Origin: Sphingomonas sp. CFBP 13720
GTDB taxonomy: Bacteria; Pseudomonadota; Alphaproteobacteria; Sphingomonadales; Sphingomonadaceae
Length of the DNA: 64,000 nucleotides
Direction: 5' to 3'
NCBI RefSeq assembly: GCF_014842075.1
Contig: NZ_JACYVA010000001.1
Location: 704,278-768,277, forward strand
Of the stretch, positions 1 to 9,288 are shown in pieces; within the stretch, counting starts at the first letter, position 1, and the number at the start of each line of letters is the position of its first letter. The translations under genes and the position numbers were made by a program. The notes under the pieces are model-generated. The model ran no database searches. It was not told where the DNA came from and saw only the letters and a program-made list of their open reading frames with translations.

Positions 1-235
1 GCGTCACCGGATTGGCGAGCATGCCGGTGCGGCGCACGTCGCGGATGCGTTCGAAGATGCGGCCATGGACGGGTTCGAAGAAATGCTCCGCCTGCAGCCG
101 TTCGACCATGTCGTCGGCCAGCCGGTTGTCGATCATCATCGCGCCGAGCAGCGCGGCCTCCGCCTCGATATTTTGCGGCAGGCGCGGGGGTGCGGGGGGA
201 GTTCCCCCGTTGATGCTCAGGATGTTGGTTGCCAT
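1..235 (-). CDS. dnaB: Replicative DNA helicase DnaB, N-terminal part (cut by window edge)
   Basis: Only the first 78 codons are inside the window; the gene runs off the left edge. The minus-strand product begins MATNILSINGG and continues with PQNIEAEAALLGAMMIDN and HFFEPVHGRIFERI. These are the hallmarks of the DnaB N-terminal domain, which forms the trimer-of-dimers collar and contacts primase. DnaB is the hexameric ATP-dependent helicase that unwinds the replication fork. The ATPase core (RecA fold) lies outside the window and cannot be checked. The start is the only ATG ahead of the conserved block. It diverges from the UPF0262 gene across about 90 bp. Confidence 0.93.
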   Translation of the reverse strand, partial: MATNILSINGGTPPAPPRLPQNIEAEAALLGAMMIDNRLADDMVERLQAEHFFEPVHGRIFERIRDVRRTGMLANPVT

Positions 236-325
236 CCCCCCTTCTCCCACCCCCGTCGCCGCACCTCAAGCCGCTTGCGTTGAATTGGGCTGTGGAAAAG
301 GGTGACAAGCCGCTAGACGACGGCG

Positions 326-808
326 ATGCCCGATCCCCGGATCATCGATGTAACCCTCGACGAACGCACCATCCTTTGGCGCAGCGCGGATATCGAGCAG
401 GAACGGCGGATCGCGATCTTCGATCTGCTGGAGGCGAATCGCTTCGCGCCGGCAAGGATGCCGGAGGACGGCTATGCCGGGCCGTACCGCATCGCGCTGT
501 CGGTGCCGGAAGGCAGGCTGGCGATCGAGATCCGGCGCGAGGATGATTCGCCGATCGAAACGCTGGTGCTGGGCATGGCGCGGCTGCGGCGTCCGATCCG
601 CGATTATTTCGCGATCTGCGACAGTTACTACAAGGCGATCCGCGCCGCGACCCCGCACGAAATCGAGACGATCGACATGGCGCGGCGCGGCATCCACAAC
701 GACGCCGCCGAAGCGTTGCAGGAACGGTTGCAGGGGAAGGTCGAGATCGACTTCGCCACCGCGCGGCGGCTGTTCACCCTGATCTGCGTGCTGCATATCA
801 AGGGATGA
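326..808 (+). CDS. UPF0262 family protein
   Basis: A 160-residue soluble protein beginning MPDPRIIDVTLDERTI. The conserved run YRIALSVPEGRLAIEI followed by RDYFAICDSYYKAI is what I recognise as the UPF0262 (DUF2131) family of alphaproteobacteria. No biochemical function is known to me. There is no signal peptide or membrane segment. Its stop codon overlaps the next start (ATGA at 805-808), so it is probably translationally coupled to the lysozyme-like gene and belongs to a four-gene run ending with dcd. Confidence 0.85.
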   Translation: MPDPRIIDVTLDERTILWRSADIEQERRIAIFDLLEANRFAPARMPEDGYAGPYRIALSVPEGRLAIEIRREDDSPIETLVLGMARLRRPIRDYFAICDSYYKAIRAATPHEIETIDMARRGIHNDAAEALQERLQGKVEIDFATARRLFTLICVLHIKG

Positions 809-1476
809 TTCGCATACGATGGATACTGATTGCGCTGGCGGTGCTGGCGCTGTTCGCGATGGGCGCGTGGCGCTGGTCGATCGGCTGGCATCCGGCGTCC
901 GACCGGTTCGCGGTACAGGGGCTGAGCGTGTCCGCCGCCGATGGCACGATCGACTGGCCGATGGTGCGGGCGCAGGGCGCGGACTTCGCCTATGTCGCCG
1001 CATCGTCCGGTGCGACGCGCGATCCGGCGTTCGAAACGAACTGGAACGGCGCGCACGATGCCGGGCTGCGCCACGGCGCGCTGCACGTGTTTTCGCTGTG
1101 CGATCCCACGTCGGCGCAGGTTACCGCATGGCTGACCACGGTGCCGCGCGAACCGGACGCGTTGCCAGCCGCGCTGGGGCTGGACTTCGCGCCCGGTTGC
1201 GCGGTGCGGCCGACGCGCGCGCAGGTGCTCACCGCGATCCGCGGTTTCCTCGGCCCCGTCGAATATCATGACGGGCAACCGATGATCCTGCGCATCTCCG
1301 CCGCGTTCGAGGACGAATATCGCATCAGCGATGCGATCGTGCGCCCGCTATGGGCGCAGCGCGACTTCTTCGAACCGGACTATCTGGCGCGGCCGTGGCG
1401 GCTGTGGCAGGCGACGACGCGTCGCCGCATCGATGGCGTCGACGGTCCCGTCGCATGGAGTGCAGCCGCCCGATGA
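805..1476 (+). CDS. Membrane-anchored GH25 lysozyme-like protein, active site altered
   Basis: A 223-residue protein with one N-terminal membrane anchor (about residues 4-22) followed by a glycoside hydrolase family 25 fold, the family of N-acetylmuramidases. The family pattern is visible in [31 protein letters not shown] and the final IDGVDGPV. The positions that carry catalytic acids in GH25 appear changed. The first motif, normally G-x-D-V-S, reads GLSVS (S41). The D-x-E motif reads G-L-D (G125, D127). It is therefore probably a non-hydrolytic or strongly altered relative that may bind peptidoglycan; that is inference. It overlaps UPF0262 upstream and cdd downstream by ATGA junctions. Confidence 0.75.
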   Translation: MIRIRWILIALAVLALFAMGAWRWSIGWHPASDRFAVQGLSVSAADGTIDWPMVRAQGADFAYVAASSGATRDPAFETNWNGAHDAGLRHGALHVFSLCDPTSAQVTAWLTTVPREPDALPAALGLDFAPGCAVRPTRAQVLTAIRGFLGPVEYHDGQPMILRISAAFEDEYRISDAIVRPLWAQRDFFEPDYLARPWRLWQATTRRRIDGVDGPVAWSAAAR

Positions 1477-1916
1477 CCCCCGATCCCGCCGCCCTGATCA
1501 CCGCCGCGCGCACCGCCGCCGTCCACGCCCACGCCCCCTATTCGCGCTTCGCGGTCGGCGCGGCGCTATTGCTGGACGACGGCACCATGGTGACCGGCGC
1601 GAATTTCGAAAACGCCAGCTATGGCCTGTCGCTGTGCGCCGAAACCGTCGCCACCGCGACCGCCAGCGCATCGGGCCGGCTGGCCCACATCGTCGCGGTC
1701 GGCATCGTCGGCGGGCGCATCGATTCGGCGGACAGTGTGCCGATCCTGCCATGCGGCCGGTGCCGGCAGGTGTTGAACGAAGCGGCGCAGATCGGCGGGC
1801 GCGACCTTGCGGTCTATTGTTCGGGGCTGGCGGGCGGCGCGGTGGAGACCTATCGCCTGTCGGACCTGTTACCGCACGCGTTCGGCCCGGCGAATCTGGG
1901 AATTGGGGGAAATTGA
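1473..1916 (+). CDS. cdd: Cytidine deaminase
   Basis: A 147-residue homotetramer-type cytidine deaminase that converts cytidine or deoxycytidine to (deoxy)uridine in pyrimidine salvage. The zinc site is clear: CAETV holds the first Cys and the catalytic Glu, and PCGRCRQ supplies the other two Cys ligands. The substrate-binding motif appears as [10 protein letters not shown]. The length is close to the normal 130-145 residues. The start is the ATG at 1473 that overlaps the stop of the lysozyme-like gene. Its stop in turn overlaps the dcd start by one base (TGATG), so the two deaminases are probably co-translated. Confidence 0.93.
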   Translation: MTPDPAALITAARTAAVHAHAPYSRFAVGAALLLDDGTMVTGANFENASYGLSLCAETVATATASASGRLAHIVAVGIVGGRIDSADSVPILPCGRCRQVLNEAAQIGGRDLAVYCSGLAGGAVETYRLSDLLPHAFGPANLGIGGN

Positions 1917-2470
1917 TGTCGATCCTGTCGGACCACTGGATACGCGAAACCGCGCTGGCGACGGGGATGATCGAACCGTTCGTCGAATCGCAGCGGCGCG
2001 AGGGCTGCATCAGCTATGGCCTGTCGTCCTACGGCTATGATGCGCGCGTGTCGGACGAGTTCAAGATCTTCACCAACGTCGATTCGGCGGTCGTCGATCC
2101 AAAGGATTTCGCGCAGAACAGCTTCGTCGATCGCAAGACCGACGTGTGCATCATCCCGCCCAACAGCTTCGCGCTGGCCCGGACCGTCGAATATTTTCGC
2201 GTGCCGCGCGACGTTCTGGTGATCTGTCTCGGCAAATCGACCTATGCCCGCTGCGGCATCATCGTGAACGTGACCCCGCTGGAACCCGAATGGGAAGGTC
2301 ATGTGACGCTGGAGTTTTCCAACACCACGCCGCTGCCCGCGAAAATCTATGCGAACGAGGGCGCGTGCCAGTTCCTGTTCCTGAAGGGCGACCAGCCATG
2401 CGGCACCAGCTATGCCGACCGCGCGGGCAAATATATGGGCCAGCGCGGGGTGACGCTGCCGCGTCTGTGA
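1916..2470 (+). CDS. dcd: dCTP deaminase
   Basis: A 184-residue dCTP deaminase that makes dUTP, the precursor of dTMP. Recognisable family segments are MSILSDHWI, the [16 protein letters not shown] block, [11 protein letters not shown] with the Ser-x-x-Arg active-site region, the catalytic [18 protein letters not shown] motif, and the C-terminal [14 protein letters not shown] tail that closes over the nucleotide. The start overlaps the cdd stop, giving a compact cdd-dcd pyrimidine-nucleotide unit. Length and motifs match the monofunctional Gram-negative enzyme. Confidence 0.96.
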   Translation: MSILSDHWIRETALATGMIEPFVESQRREGCISYGLSSYGYDARVSDEFKIFTNVDSAVVDPKDFAQNSFVDRKTDVCIIPPNSFALARTVEYFRVPRDVLVICLGKSTYARCGIIVNVTPLEPEWEGHVTLEFSNTTPLPAKIYANEGACQFLFLKGDQPCGTSYADRAGKYMGQRGVTLPRL

Positions 2471-2484
2471 CGGCAAGGACGGGC

Positions 2485-2706
2485 ATGATCGGACGCAACT
2501 GGACCGGGCGGAGCGCCGTCGTCCGCCTTTCCGCAATGTTACCGGTGCTGGCGCTGGTCGCGCCAAAGCTGCCGCTGCCAGTGGCGTTTGCGATCGGCGC
2601 GGTCTGGATCCTGTGGATGGGGTTCGTCTGTGCCCGGGTGGCGATCAACGATCACCGGGCCGCGTCGGAAACCCCGCCGTTCCGCCCGACCCGACGCTCG
2701 CGATAG
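2485..2706 (+). CDS. Small hypothetical membrane protein
   Basis: A 73-residue protein beginning MIGRNWTGRSAVVRL with one long or two short hydrophobic stretches (about residues 14-48) and a basic, Pro-rich tail. I do not recognise the family. It starts 14 bases after the dcd stop on the same strand, so it may be the last gene of that transcript. Its final 55 bases overlap the 3' end of comEC on the opposite strand. No strong ribosome binding site is seen beyond a weak purine run (GGACGGGC). Confidence 0.5.
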   Translation: MIGRNWTGRSAVVRLSAMLPVLALVAPKLPLPVAFAIGAVWILWMGFVCARVAINDHRAASETPPFRPTRRSR

Positions 2707-4937
2707 GGCGGTCGCGGCGGCGCGATCGTCTCCGGCACTTCCCATGGATGCCGCCCGCCCCGCTTCGCCGTTACCACCCGTCCGCTGCGAAGCGACACCG
2801 CCACCCCGCCGGTCGTCGCCAGCATCGCCCGATCGAGCTTCAGCCAGCGTGGCCGGCATCCATCGGGTAGCCGCCGGTCGCTGACGACGATATCTGCCTT
2901 CGCGCACGCCGCCACCAGTTCGTTCCATGGCACGGGGTAGCCGCTGCGCGTCGCGACGATCGTGCGCCCGTCGCGGCGCGCCACGCACAGGTCGGGGCTG
3001 CACGCGACGCCCGGCTGATCCTCCAGCGGCGGCAGTTCCCCTTCCACCCCGCCACCTTCGCCAAGCACCGACCGGACATAGTCCCCCGCCCGGTCGCGCA
3101 GGATCGCCATCCCGCCATCCACCGTGCGCAGCGCCAGATGCCGGCCGTCGCCCGTTACGAGCAGGTCGGGTGCGGGCGTCATCAGCGCCCACACCGCCCC
3201 CGCGATCAGCGGCAGTGCCCCCCATCGCCGCATCGGCGTGCGCCACAACGCGATCCACAATCCGCCCGCGACCATAGCGGCGAACGCACCGTCCGGCATC
3301 GCCGGCAGCGCCGCGACCGATCCCGGTGCCGCCGCCACGCTACGCGCCAGCCACAACAGCAGCGACAGCGACCGTTCGACCGCCCACCATGCCGGTGCGC
3401 CCAGTCCAACCGCATCGAGCGTCAGCGCCAATCCCTCCAGCGGCATCGTCACGAACGTCGTCAGCGGGATCGCGACGATATTGGCGAGCGCGCCGTACAG
3501 CCCCGCCTTGTGGAAATGATACAGGCCGATCGGCATCAACGCCGCCTCGACCACCGCACCGGTCAGCAGCAGCGACATCAGCCCGCGCGCCATGCGTCGC
3601 GCGGTGCCTTCGTCGCGTTTCAGGAACCAGCCGCGCACGCGGGGATGTTCGTGCAGCGCCACGATCGCGGTGACGGCGGCGAAGCTCAGTTGGAAACTCG
3701 GCCCCGCCAGCGATTCGGGCAGCACGAGCAGGACGAGGAACGCGCCGGTCGCGATCATCCGCAACGTGATCGCCTCGCGCCCGATAGACAGCGCGGCCAA
3801 TACCAGCAGCGCCGCGATGCACGACCGCACGGTCGGTACGTCCGCCCCCGACAGCCATGTGTACCCGACGGCGGCGCACGCCCCCGCGCCTGCCGCCACC
3901 ACCGGCAACCGCACGCGCAGCGCGAGCGGCGGGAACATCGCCAGCAGCTTCAGCACCACCGTCATCGTCGCCACGACCACGGCGGTGACGTGCAGCCCGC
4001 TGATCGACAACAGGTGCGCGAGGCCCGATCGCCGCATCGCCTCCGCATCGTCCTCCGCAATCGATCCGCGATCCCCGGTGACGAAGGCGGCGGCGATGCC
4101 CGCCTCGCTACCCGACAGTCGCGACACGATATGACCCGTCAGCCGCGTGCGCAGTCCTGCGTTGCCCGGATCGCCGGGCGCGACGACCTCGACCGGCGCA
4201 AATCCGCGTCCGGTCGCACCGATCCGCTGGAACCACGCCACCCGTGCAAAGTCGTACGCACCCGGCACCGCCGCCGATGCGGGCGGCATCAGCCGCGCCT
4301 GCAACGCGATCCGGGCACTGGTGGCGAGACCGGCGGGCAGGTCGGGCACAGCAAGGTTCACCCGCACGCGCGGCGGTAGCGCCGCAGCCTGCCTGTTCTG
4401 GCGAGGATCGGAGTCCAGCCGGGAAACGTCGCCTGTTGCCGACCCGCCTTCCCGACCGGACCCCGGACTCCGTCGCGGAAGGGAAGCAACCGGGTCGGTC
4501 ATGATCGTCAGCCGCACCAGTTCGCGCGCCGGCAGCGGCTCGATCCGCTCGACCCGCCCCGTCACGCGCACTACCGCCGGCCGCGCCAGCACCGGTGCGG
4601 CAACGCGCTCGGCCCGCCACCAGATCAGCATGCACCCCAGCATCGCCAGCAGCGCACCGACGCCCACCGCGCGTCCGATCCGGGTATGTCCCGGCAACAC
4701 CATGCCGGCCAGCGCGACCGCCAGCGCGGCGCACAGGAACGCCGCCCACCCGCGCGCATCGGGCAGCGCGAACCACGCCGCGATCCCCCCGCCCAGCGCG
4801 ACCGGCATCCACAGCGGCAACTGCGCCCGCTCCGCCTCCAGCCGATGTTCGATGCGAATCAGCCACCGCCCGCCGGGACCGGCGGTTTGAAGCCTGCCGG
4901 ACGGCATGCTAGAGGCGCTGGCGGCTGTACTGGCCAT
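2652..4937 (-). CDS. comEC: ComEC/Rec2 family DNA-uptake channel protein
   Basis: A polytopic inner-membrane protein of about 761 residues with the ComEC layout. It has an N-terminal DUF4131/OB-like region after the first helices, the Competence domain ([17 protein letters not shown], then [19 protein letters not shown]), and a C-terminal metallo-beta-lactamase-like region that looks degenerate ([13 protein letters not shown], near residue 590). The family moves single-stranded DNA across the inner membrane during transformation. Possible starts are ATG at 4937 or 4907; the former lies 33 bases from the divergent gltX start. Residues of roughly 147-185 form a low-complexity Arg/Ser/Gly insert built on an inverted repeat (see repeat entry). 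Confidence 0.88.
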   Translation of the reverse strand: MASTAASASSMPSGRLQTAGPGGRWLIRIEHRLEAERAQLPLWMPVALGGGIAAWFALPDARGWAAFLCAALAVALAGMVLPGHTRIGRAVGVGALLAMLGCMLIWWRAERVAAPVLARPAVVRVTGRVERIEPLPARELVRLTIMTDPVASLPRRSPGSGREGGSATGDVSRLDSDPRQNRQAAALPPRVRVNLAVPDLPAGLATSARIALQARLMPPASAAVPGAYDFARVAWFQRIGATGRGFAPVEVVAPGDPGNAGLRTRLTGHIVSRLSGSEAGIAAAFVTGDRGSIAEDDAEAMRRSGLAHLLSISGLHVTAVVVATMTVVLKLLAMFPPLALRVRLPVVAAGAGACAAVGYTWLSGADVPTVRSCIAALLVLAALSIGREAITLRMIATGAFLVLLVLPESLAGPSFQLSFAAVTAIVALHEHPRVRGWFLKRDEGTARRMARGLMSLLLTGAVVEAALMPIGLYHFHKAGLYGALANIVAIPLTTFVTMPLEGLALTLDAVGLGAPAWWAVERSLSLLLWLARSVAAAPGSVAALPAMPDGAFAAMVAGGLWIALWRTPMRRWGALPLIAGAVWALMTPAPDLLVTGDGRHLALRTVDGGMAILRDRAGDYVRSVLGEGGGVEGELPPLEDQPGVACSPDLCVARRDGRTIVATRSGYPVPWNELVAACAKADIVVSDRRLPDGCRPRWLKLDRAMLATTGGVAVSLRSGRVVTAKRGGRHPWEVPETIAPPRPPYRERRVGRNGGVSDAAR
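4395..4490. repeat. Palindromic element inserted in frame inside comEC
   Basis: CGGAGTCC at 4409-4416 and GGACTCCG at 4465-4472 form a perfect 8-bp inverted repeat with 48 bases between. They flank sequence encoding a low-complexity Arg/Gly/Ser/Asp stretch in the ComEC N-terminal soluble region. The flanking protein sequence (ELVRLTIM before, [15 protein letters not shown] after) reads as continuous ComEC, which suggests an in-frame insertion of about 90-110 bp. Boundaries are approximate. Confidence 0.45.
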
Positions 4938-4970
4938 GTGTATCCACCCCATCTCTGGGAGCATCGGCGC

Positions 4971-6401
4971 TTGGGCGCAACTTCTTCCGCGACACCCGTC
5001 GTCACCCGTTTCGCGCCGTCGCCGACCGGCTTCCTCCATATCGGGGGTGCGCGCACCGCGTTGTTCAACTGGCTTTACGCCCGGCATCATGGCGGCAAGT
5101 TCCTGCTGCGGATCGAGGATACCGACCGGGCGCGATCGACGCAGCCCGCGATCGACGCGATCCTCGACGGCATGCGCTGGCTCGGTCTCGACTGGGATGG
5201 CGATGCCGTGTTCCAGTTCGCACGCGCGGATCGCCATGCGGCGGTCGCGCGGCAACTGCTCGACGCCGGCCACGCCTATCGCTGCTATGCGACGCCGGAG
5301 GAGCTGACCGCGCTGCGCGAAGAACAGCGCGCGGCAGGCAAGCCGATCCGCTACGACGGCCGCTGGCGCGACCGTGCGCCCGAAGACGCCCCGGCGGGCG
5401 CTCCGTTCGTCGTCCGGCTCAAGGCACCGAAGGACGGCAGCGTCACCATTTCCGATCAGGTGCAGGGCGATGTGACCGTCGCCAATGCCGAAATCGACGA
5501 TTTCGTGCTGCTGCGCTCCGACGGTACGCCCACCTACATGCTCGCCGTCGTCGTCGACGATCACGACATGGGGGTGACGCACGTCATCCGTGGCGACGAT
5601 CACCTCAACAACGCGTTTCGCCAGATCGCGCTGATCCGCGCGATGGACGCGGTCGAGGGCGGCTGGCCCGATCCCGTCTATGCCCATGTGCCGTTGATCC
5701 ACGGCGCGGACGGGGCGAAGCTGTCGAAGCGTCACGGCGCGCTGGGCGTAGAGGCGTATCGCGACGATCTGGGCGTGTTGCCCGAAGCGCTGAACAACTA
5801 TCTGCTGCGGCTCGGTTGGGGCCATGGCGACGAGGAAATCATCGACCGCGACCGTGCGATCGACATTTTCGGGCTGGGTGGCGTCGGGCGTTCTCCTTCG
5901 CGGTTCGACACGAAAAAGCTGCTGCATCTCAACGGCCATTACATCCGCGAGGCCGACGATGCCCGTCTGACCGATCTGGTAGCCGCACGGATGACGGGGC
6001 CGGTCGACCGCGACCTGCTGCACCGCGCCATGCCGGTACTGAAGGTTCGCGCCGCCGATCTCAACGAACTGGCCGCCAACGCCGCGTTCCTGTTCCGCCA
6101 GCGCCCGCTGGCGATGGACGACGGCGCGACGACGTTGCTGACCCCCGAAGCACGGGCGACGCTGGCGCGGCTCCATGCCGCACTTGACGCACTCGCAGCA
6201 TGGGATACGGAGGCGATCGAAGCTGCGGTTCGCGAAGTAGCGGAGGCGGCGGGGTTGAAGCTGGGTGCCGCTGCGCAACCGCTTCGCGCCGCGCTGACGG
6301 GTTCGCGGACCTCACCGGGGATTTTCGACGTTCTGGTCCTGTTGGGCCGGGACGAAAGCCTCGGCCGCATTCGGGACCAAATGGCCGATCCGGCCGCATG
6401 A
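4971..6401 (+). CDS. gltX: Glutamyl-tRNA synthetase
   Basis: A class I aminoacyl-tRNA synthetase of 476 residues that charges tRNA-Glu (in alphaproteobacteria often also tRNA-Gln, for later amidation). The HIGH-type motif is in [20 protein letters not shown] and the KMSKS-type motif in [12 protein letters not shown]. The C-terminal half is the helical anticodon-binding domain. No ATG lies ahead of the conserved start. I chose TTG at 4971 because a good ribosome binding site (GGGAG at 4957-4961) sits nine bases upstream; GTG at 4938 is the alternative. It is divergent from comEC and 17 bases upstream of gltA. Confidence 0.95.
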   Translation: MGATSSATPVVTRFAPSPTGFLHIGGARTALFNWLYARHHGGKFLLRIEDTDRARSTQPAIDAILDGMRWLGLDWDGDAVFQFARADRHAAVARQLLDAGHAYRCYATPEELTALREEQRAAGKPIRYDGRWRDRAPEDAPAGAPFVVRLKAPKDGSVTISDQVQGDVTVANAEIDDFVLLRSDGTPTYMLAVVVDDHDMGVTHVIRGDDHLNNAFRQIALIRAMDAVEGGWPDPVYAHVPLIHGADGAKLSKRHGALGVEAYRDDLGVLPEALNNYLLRLGWGHGDEEIIDRDRAIDIFGLGGVGRSPSRFDTKKLLHLNGHYIREADDARLTDLVAARMTGPVDRDLLHRAMPVLKVRAADLNELAANAAFLFRQRPLAMDDGATTLLTPEARATLARLHAALDALAAWDTEAIEAAVREVAEAAGLKLGAAAQPLRAALTGSRTSPGIFDVLVLLGRDESLGRIRDQMADPAA

Positions 6402-6418
6402 GACAGGAGAACGACGTC

Positions 6419-7702
6419 ATGGCCGAACAGGCGAAACTGCAGGTAGCAGGCAAGGACGTCCAATATCTGGTGCGATCGGGAACGATCGGTCCGGACGTCA
6501 TCGACATCCGCAAGCATTATGCCCAGACCGGCACCTTCACCTACGATCCGGGCTTCACGTCGACCGCAAGCTGCGATTCGGCGCTGACCTATATCGACGG
6601 CGACGAAGGCGTGCTGCTGCATCGCGGCTATCCGATCGGACAGCTCGCCGAACAGTCGAGCTTCATGGAAGTGGCGTATCTACTGCTCAACGGCGAGCTG
6701 CCGTCGGGCGGCGAACTGGACAAGTTCAGCCACACCATCACGCGCCACACCATGCTGCACGAACAGCTGGCGGGCTTCTATCGCGGTTTCCGTCGCGACG
6801 CGCACCCCATGGCGGTGATGTGCGGCGTGGTCGGCGCGCTATCGGCCTTCTACCACGACTCGACCGACATCACCGATCCGCACCAGCGGATGATCGCGTC
6901 GCACCGGCTGATCGCGAAGATGCCGACGATCGCGGCGATGGCGTACAAGTACAGCGTCGGACAGCCGTTCGTGTATCCGCAGAACGATCTCAGCTACACC
7001 GGCAACTTCCTGCGCATGACCTTCGGCGTCCCCGCGGAGGAATATGAAGTGAACCCGGTCGTCGAAAAGGCGCTGGACCGCATTTTCATCCTGCATGCCG
7101 ATCACGAACAGAACGCATCGACCTCGACCGTCCGTCTGGCCGGTTCGTCGGGCGCCAACCCGTTCGCCTGCATCGCGGCGGGCATCGCCTGTCTGTGGGG
7201 TCCGGCGCATGGCGGCGCGAACGAGGCCGCGCTCAACATGCTGCGCGAGATCGGCACGCCCGAGCGTATCCCGGAATATATCGCCCGCGCGAAGAACAAG
7301 GACGATCCGTTCCGCCTGATGGGCTTCGGTCACCGCGTGTACAAGAATTACGATCCGCGCGCGACCGTGATGCAGAAGACGGTGCGCGAAGTGTTCGAAT
7401 CGCTGGGCGTCAGCGATCCGGTGTTCGAAACCGCGCTGCGGCTGGAGGAAATCGCACTCAACGACGATTATTTCGTCGAAAAGAAGCTGTTCCCGAACGT
7501 CGACTTCTATTCGGGCGTCATCCTGTCGGCGATCGGCTTCCCGACGACGATGTTCACCGCGCTGTTCGCGCTGGCGCGCACTGTCGGCTGGGTCGCGCAG
7601 TGGAACGAAATGATCTCCGATCCCGAGCAGAAGATCGGTCGTCCGCGCCAGTTGTACACCGGCCCGGCACAGCGCGACTATCTGCCGGTCGGTCAGCGCT
7701 GA
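6419..7702 (+). CDS. gltA: Citrate synthase
   Basis: A 427-residue type II (hexameric, Gram-negative) citrate synthase that condenses acetyl-CoA with oxaloacetate at the entry of the TCA cycle. The family signature is seen in [10 protein letters not shown], in [20 protein letters not shown] with a catalytic His, in [13 protein letters not shown] with a substrate-binding His, and in [15 protein letters not shown] with another active-site His. The final block [20 protein letters not shown] is typical. The ATG at 6419 is preceded by ACAGGAGA. It probably shares a promoter region with gltX; its stop overlaps the next small gene (TGATG). Confidence 0.97.
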   Translation: MAEQAKLQVAGKDVQYLVRSGTIGPDVIDIRKHYAQTGTFTYDPGFTSTASCDSALTYIDGDEGVLLHRGYPIGQLAEQSSFMEVAYLLLNGELPSGGELDKFSHTITRHTMLHEQLAGFYRGFRRDAHPMAVMCGVVGALSAFYHDSTDITDPHQRMIASHRLIAKMPTIAAMAYKYSVGQPFVYPQNDLSYTGNFLRMTFGVPAEEYEVNPVVEKALDRIFILHADHEQNASTSTVRLAGSSGANPFACIAAGIACLWGPAHGGANEAALNMLREIGTPERIPEYIARAKNKDDPFRLMGFGHRVYKNYDPRATVMQKTVREVFESLGVSDPVFETALRLEEIALNDDYFVEKKLFPNVDFYSGVILSAIGFPTTMFTALFALARTVGWVAQWNEMISDPEQKIGRPRQLYTGPAQRDYLPVGQR

Positions 7703-7908
7703 TGCGCATCGTCCGGCGAGTGCTGTCGATCGTTGGCGCGATCCTGGCGTTCGTCGGACTGTTCTGGCTGGGTCAGGGGATGGGCATCATCCGCTGGCCC
7801 GCCAGTTCGTTCATGGTCGATCAGTATCTGTGGGTCGTGACCGGCTCGGTCGTCGGTGCACTCGGCCTGTTGCTCGTCCTGATCGCGCGGCGGTTGCCGC
7901 GACGGTAA
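7702..7908 (+). CDS. Small two-helix membrane protein
   Basis: A 68-residue protein with two hydrophobic segments (about residues 7-27 and 42-62) and a basic C-terminus (RRLPRR). A Gly-rich, Trp-containing loop (GMGIIRWPASSFM) resembles many short uncharacterised sphingomonad membrane proteins. The ATG overlaps the gltA stop, so expression is likely coupled to citrate synthase. No function can be assigned. Confidence 0.65.
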   Translation: MRIVRRVLSIVGAILAFVGLFWLGQGMGIIRWPASSFMVDQYLWVVTGSVVGALGLLLVLIARRLPRR

Positions 7909-7929
7909 GGTTGGGATGCCCGGCGGCCG

Positions 7930-9288
7930 TTAGGCGGCGGGCAGCATCAGTACGAACCGTGCCCCTTGGCCCGGTGCGCTGTCGACCATGATATCGCCAC
8001 CCATCGCCCGCGCCAGCCGTCGCGCGATGTACAGGCCCAGCCCGCTTCCGCCGGCTTCACCCGGATCGACCCGGCCGAACTTGGTGAAGATAAGCTCCTG
8101 ATTTTCGGGCAAAATCCCCTTGCCCTGATCGGCGACGATGACGCAGGCGTGCTCGCCTTCGCGCTCCAGCCGGATCCACACCATGCCGCCCGGCGGCGAA
8201 TAGCGGACCGCATTTCCGATCAGATTCACCAGAATCTGCAGCACGCGGCGGAATTCCCCGGTCGCGATCATCGAGTCGTCGAACGAGGGCCGGTCGATCC
8301 GCACGTTGCCCTGCGTCGCGCGCACCGCCAGCAGCCCCGCCGCGCGTCGCGCCACGTCGGCCAGATCGAGCGTTTCCGCCGCCACCACGAAGTCCGTCCG
8401 CTCGATCGCCGACAGGTCTTCCAGATCGTCGACCAGCGCCAGCAGATGCCGCCCCGCACTGGCGATATCGGCGGCATAGGCAGCGTAGTCTTCGCGCAAC
8501 GGCCCCTCCGTCTGCGCGGAAATGCTGTCGGCGTTGGCGATGATCCGGCCCAGCGGATCGCGCAGCGCACGGCCCACCCGCCGGCTGAAATTGTCCGAAA
8601 GATCGTCGGACGCCGCAACCGGCGCGTCGGCGGTCAGCATATAGGCCGCGCCATCGAACCCCGCGAAGCGCCCGGCCGCGTCGGCGCGTGGTACGGCGGC
8701 CAGCCGCACGCGGTGGCCGCTGCCCCGCACCCCCGCCTCCTGCCCGTCGAACCGCGCCTGCGACGCCACCGCGCCGAGGATCGGAAAGCCACCTTCGCCG
8801 TCGTCGCTCAGCACGAACAGCCGCGTGATCGGCAGGCCCAATACCCCCTGCGCGTCGATGCCCAGCATCGTCGCCGCATGATCCGACAGCGACCTCAGAT
8901 GCAGCGCGGTGTCGGTCGACCATAGCCAGTCGGCGTCGCTGCGCAGGAAATCGACGTCGCGCGATGCCTCGTCCGCCGCCGCCTGCCACGGGGCGCCCGC
9001 CCGCCAGCCACCGACTTCGATGCGGATGCCCAGCTCGTCCGGTTCGGCCCGCACCGTCAGTTCAAGATCGTCGTCGGCATCGGCCGCGACGATCGTGCGG
9101 GTCAGCGCGATGCCCAATCGCTGGACCAGCCGGACCAGCGCCGCGATCTGCGGCACCGCCACCGGCCGGCCGGGCGCGCCACCGGCGCGGCGATTCAGGT
9201 CGGCCAGTCGCGGTTCGGCATCCAGCAGCAAGCCATCGGCCGATACCCGTCCGATCGCGGGCGGAAGCAGTTGGTCGAACGCGTTCAT
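7930..9288 (-). CDS. PAS-type histidine-kinase-like protein lacking the phospho-acceptor His
   Basis: A 452-residue soluble sensor protein. Residues around 110-225 form a PAS-like domain (FLRSDADWLWSTDTALHLRS). Next come a dimerisation helix pair (about 232-295) and a full HATPase_c domain with N-box LVNLIGNAVRYSP (N355, N359), G1 box DQGKG (387-391) and G2 box GGSGLGLYIARR. The H-box, normally S-H-E-L-R-T-P-L, reads GRALRDPL, so Arg240 stands where the phosphorylated His should be and Ala replaces the usual Glu. ATP binding looks intact but autophosphorylation at the usual site is not possible. The start overlaps the stop of the DUF2336 gene (ATGA), and the pair is probably an operon. Confidence 0.85.
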   Translation of the reverse strand: MNAFDQLLPPAIGRVSADGLLLDAEPRLADLNRRAGGAPGRPVAVPQIAALVRLVQRLGIALTRTIVAADADDDLELTVRAEPDELGIRIEVGGWRAGAPWQAAADEASRDVDFLRSDADWLWSTDTALHLRSLSDHAATMLGIDAQGVLGLPITRLFVLSDDGEGGFPILGAVASQARFDGQEAGVRGSGHRVRLAAVPRADAAGRFAGFDGAAYMLTADAPVAASDDLSDNFSRRVGRALRDPLGRIIANADSISAQTEGPLREDYAAYAADIASAGRHLLALVDDLEDLSAIERTDFVVAAETLDLADVARRAAGLLAVRATQGNVRIDRPSFDDSMIATGEFRRVLQILVNLIGNAVRYSPPGGMVWIRLEREGEHACVIVADQGKGILPENQELIFTKFGRVDPGEAGGSGLGLYIARRLARAMGGDIMVDSAPGQGARFVLMLPAA

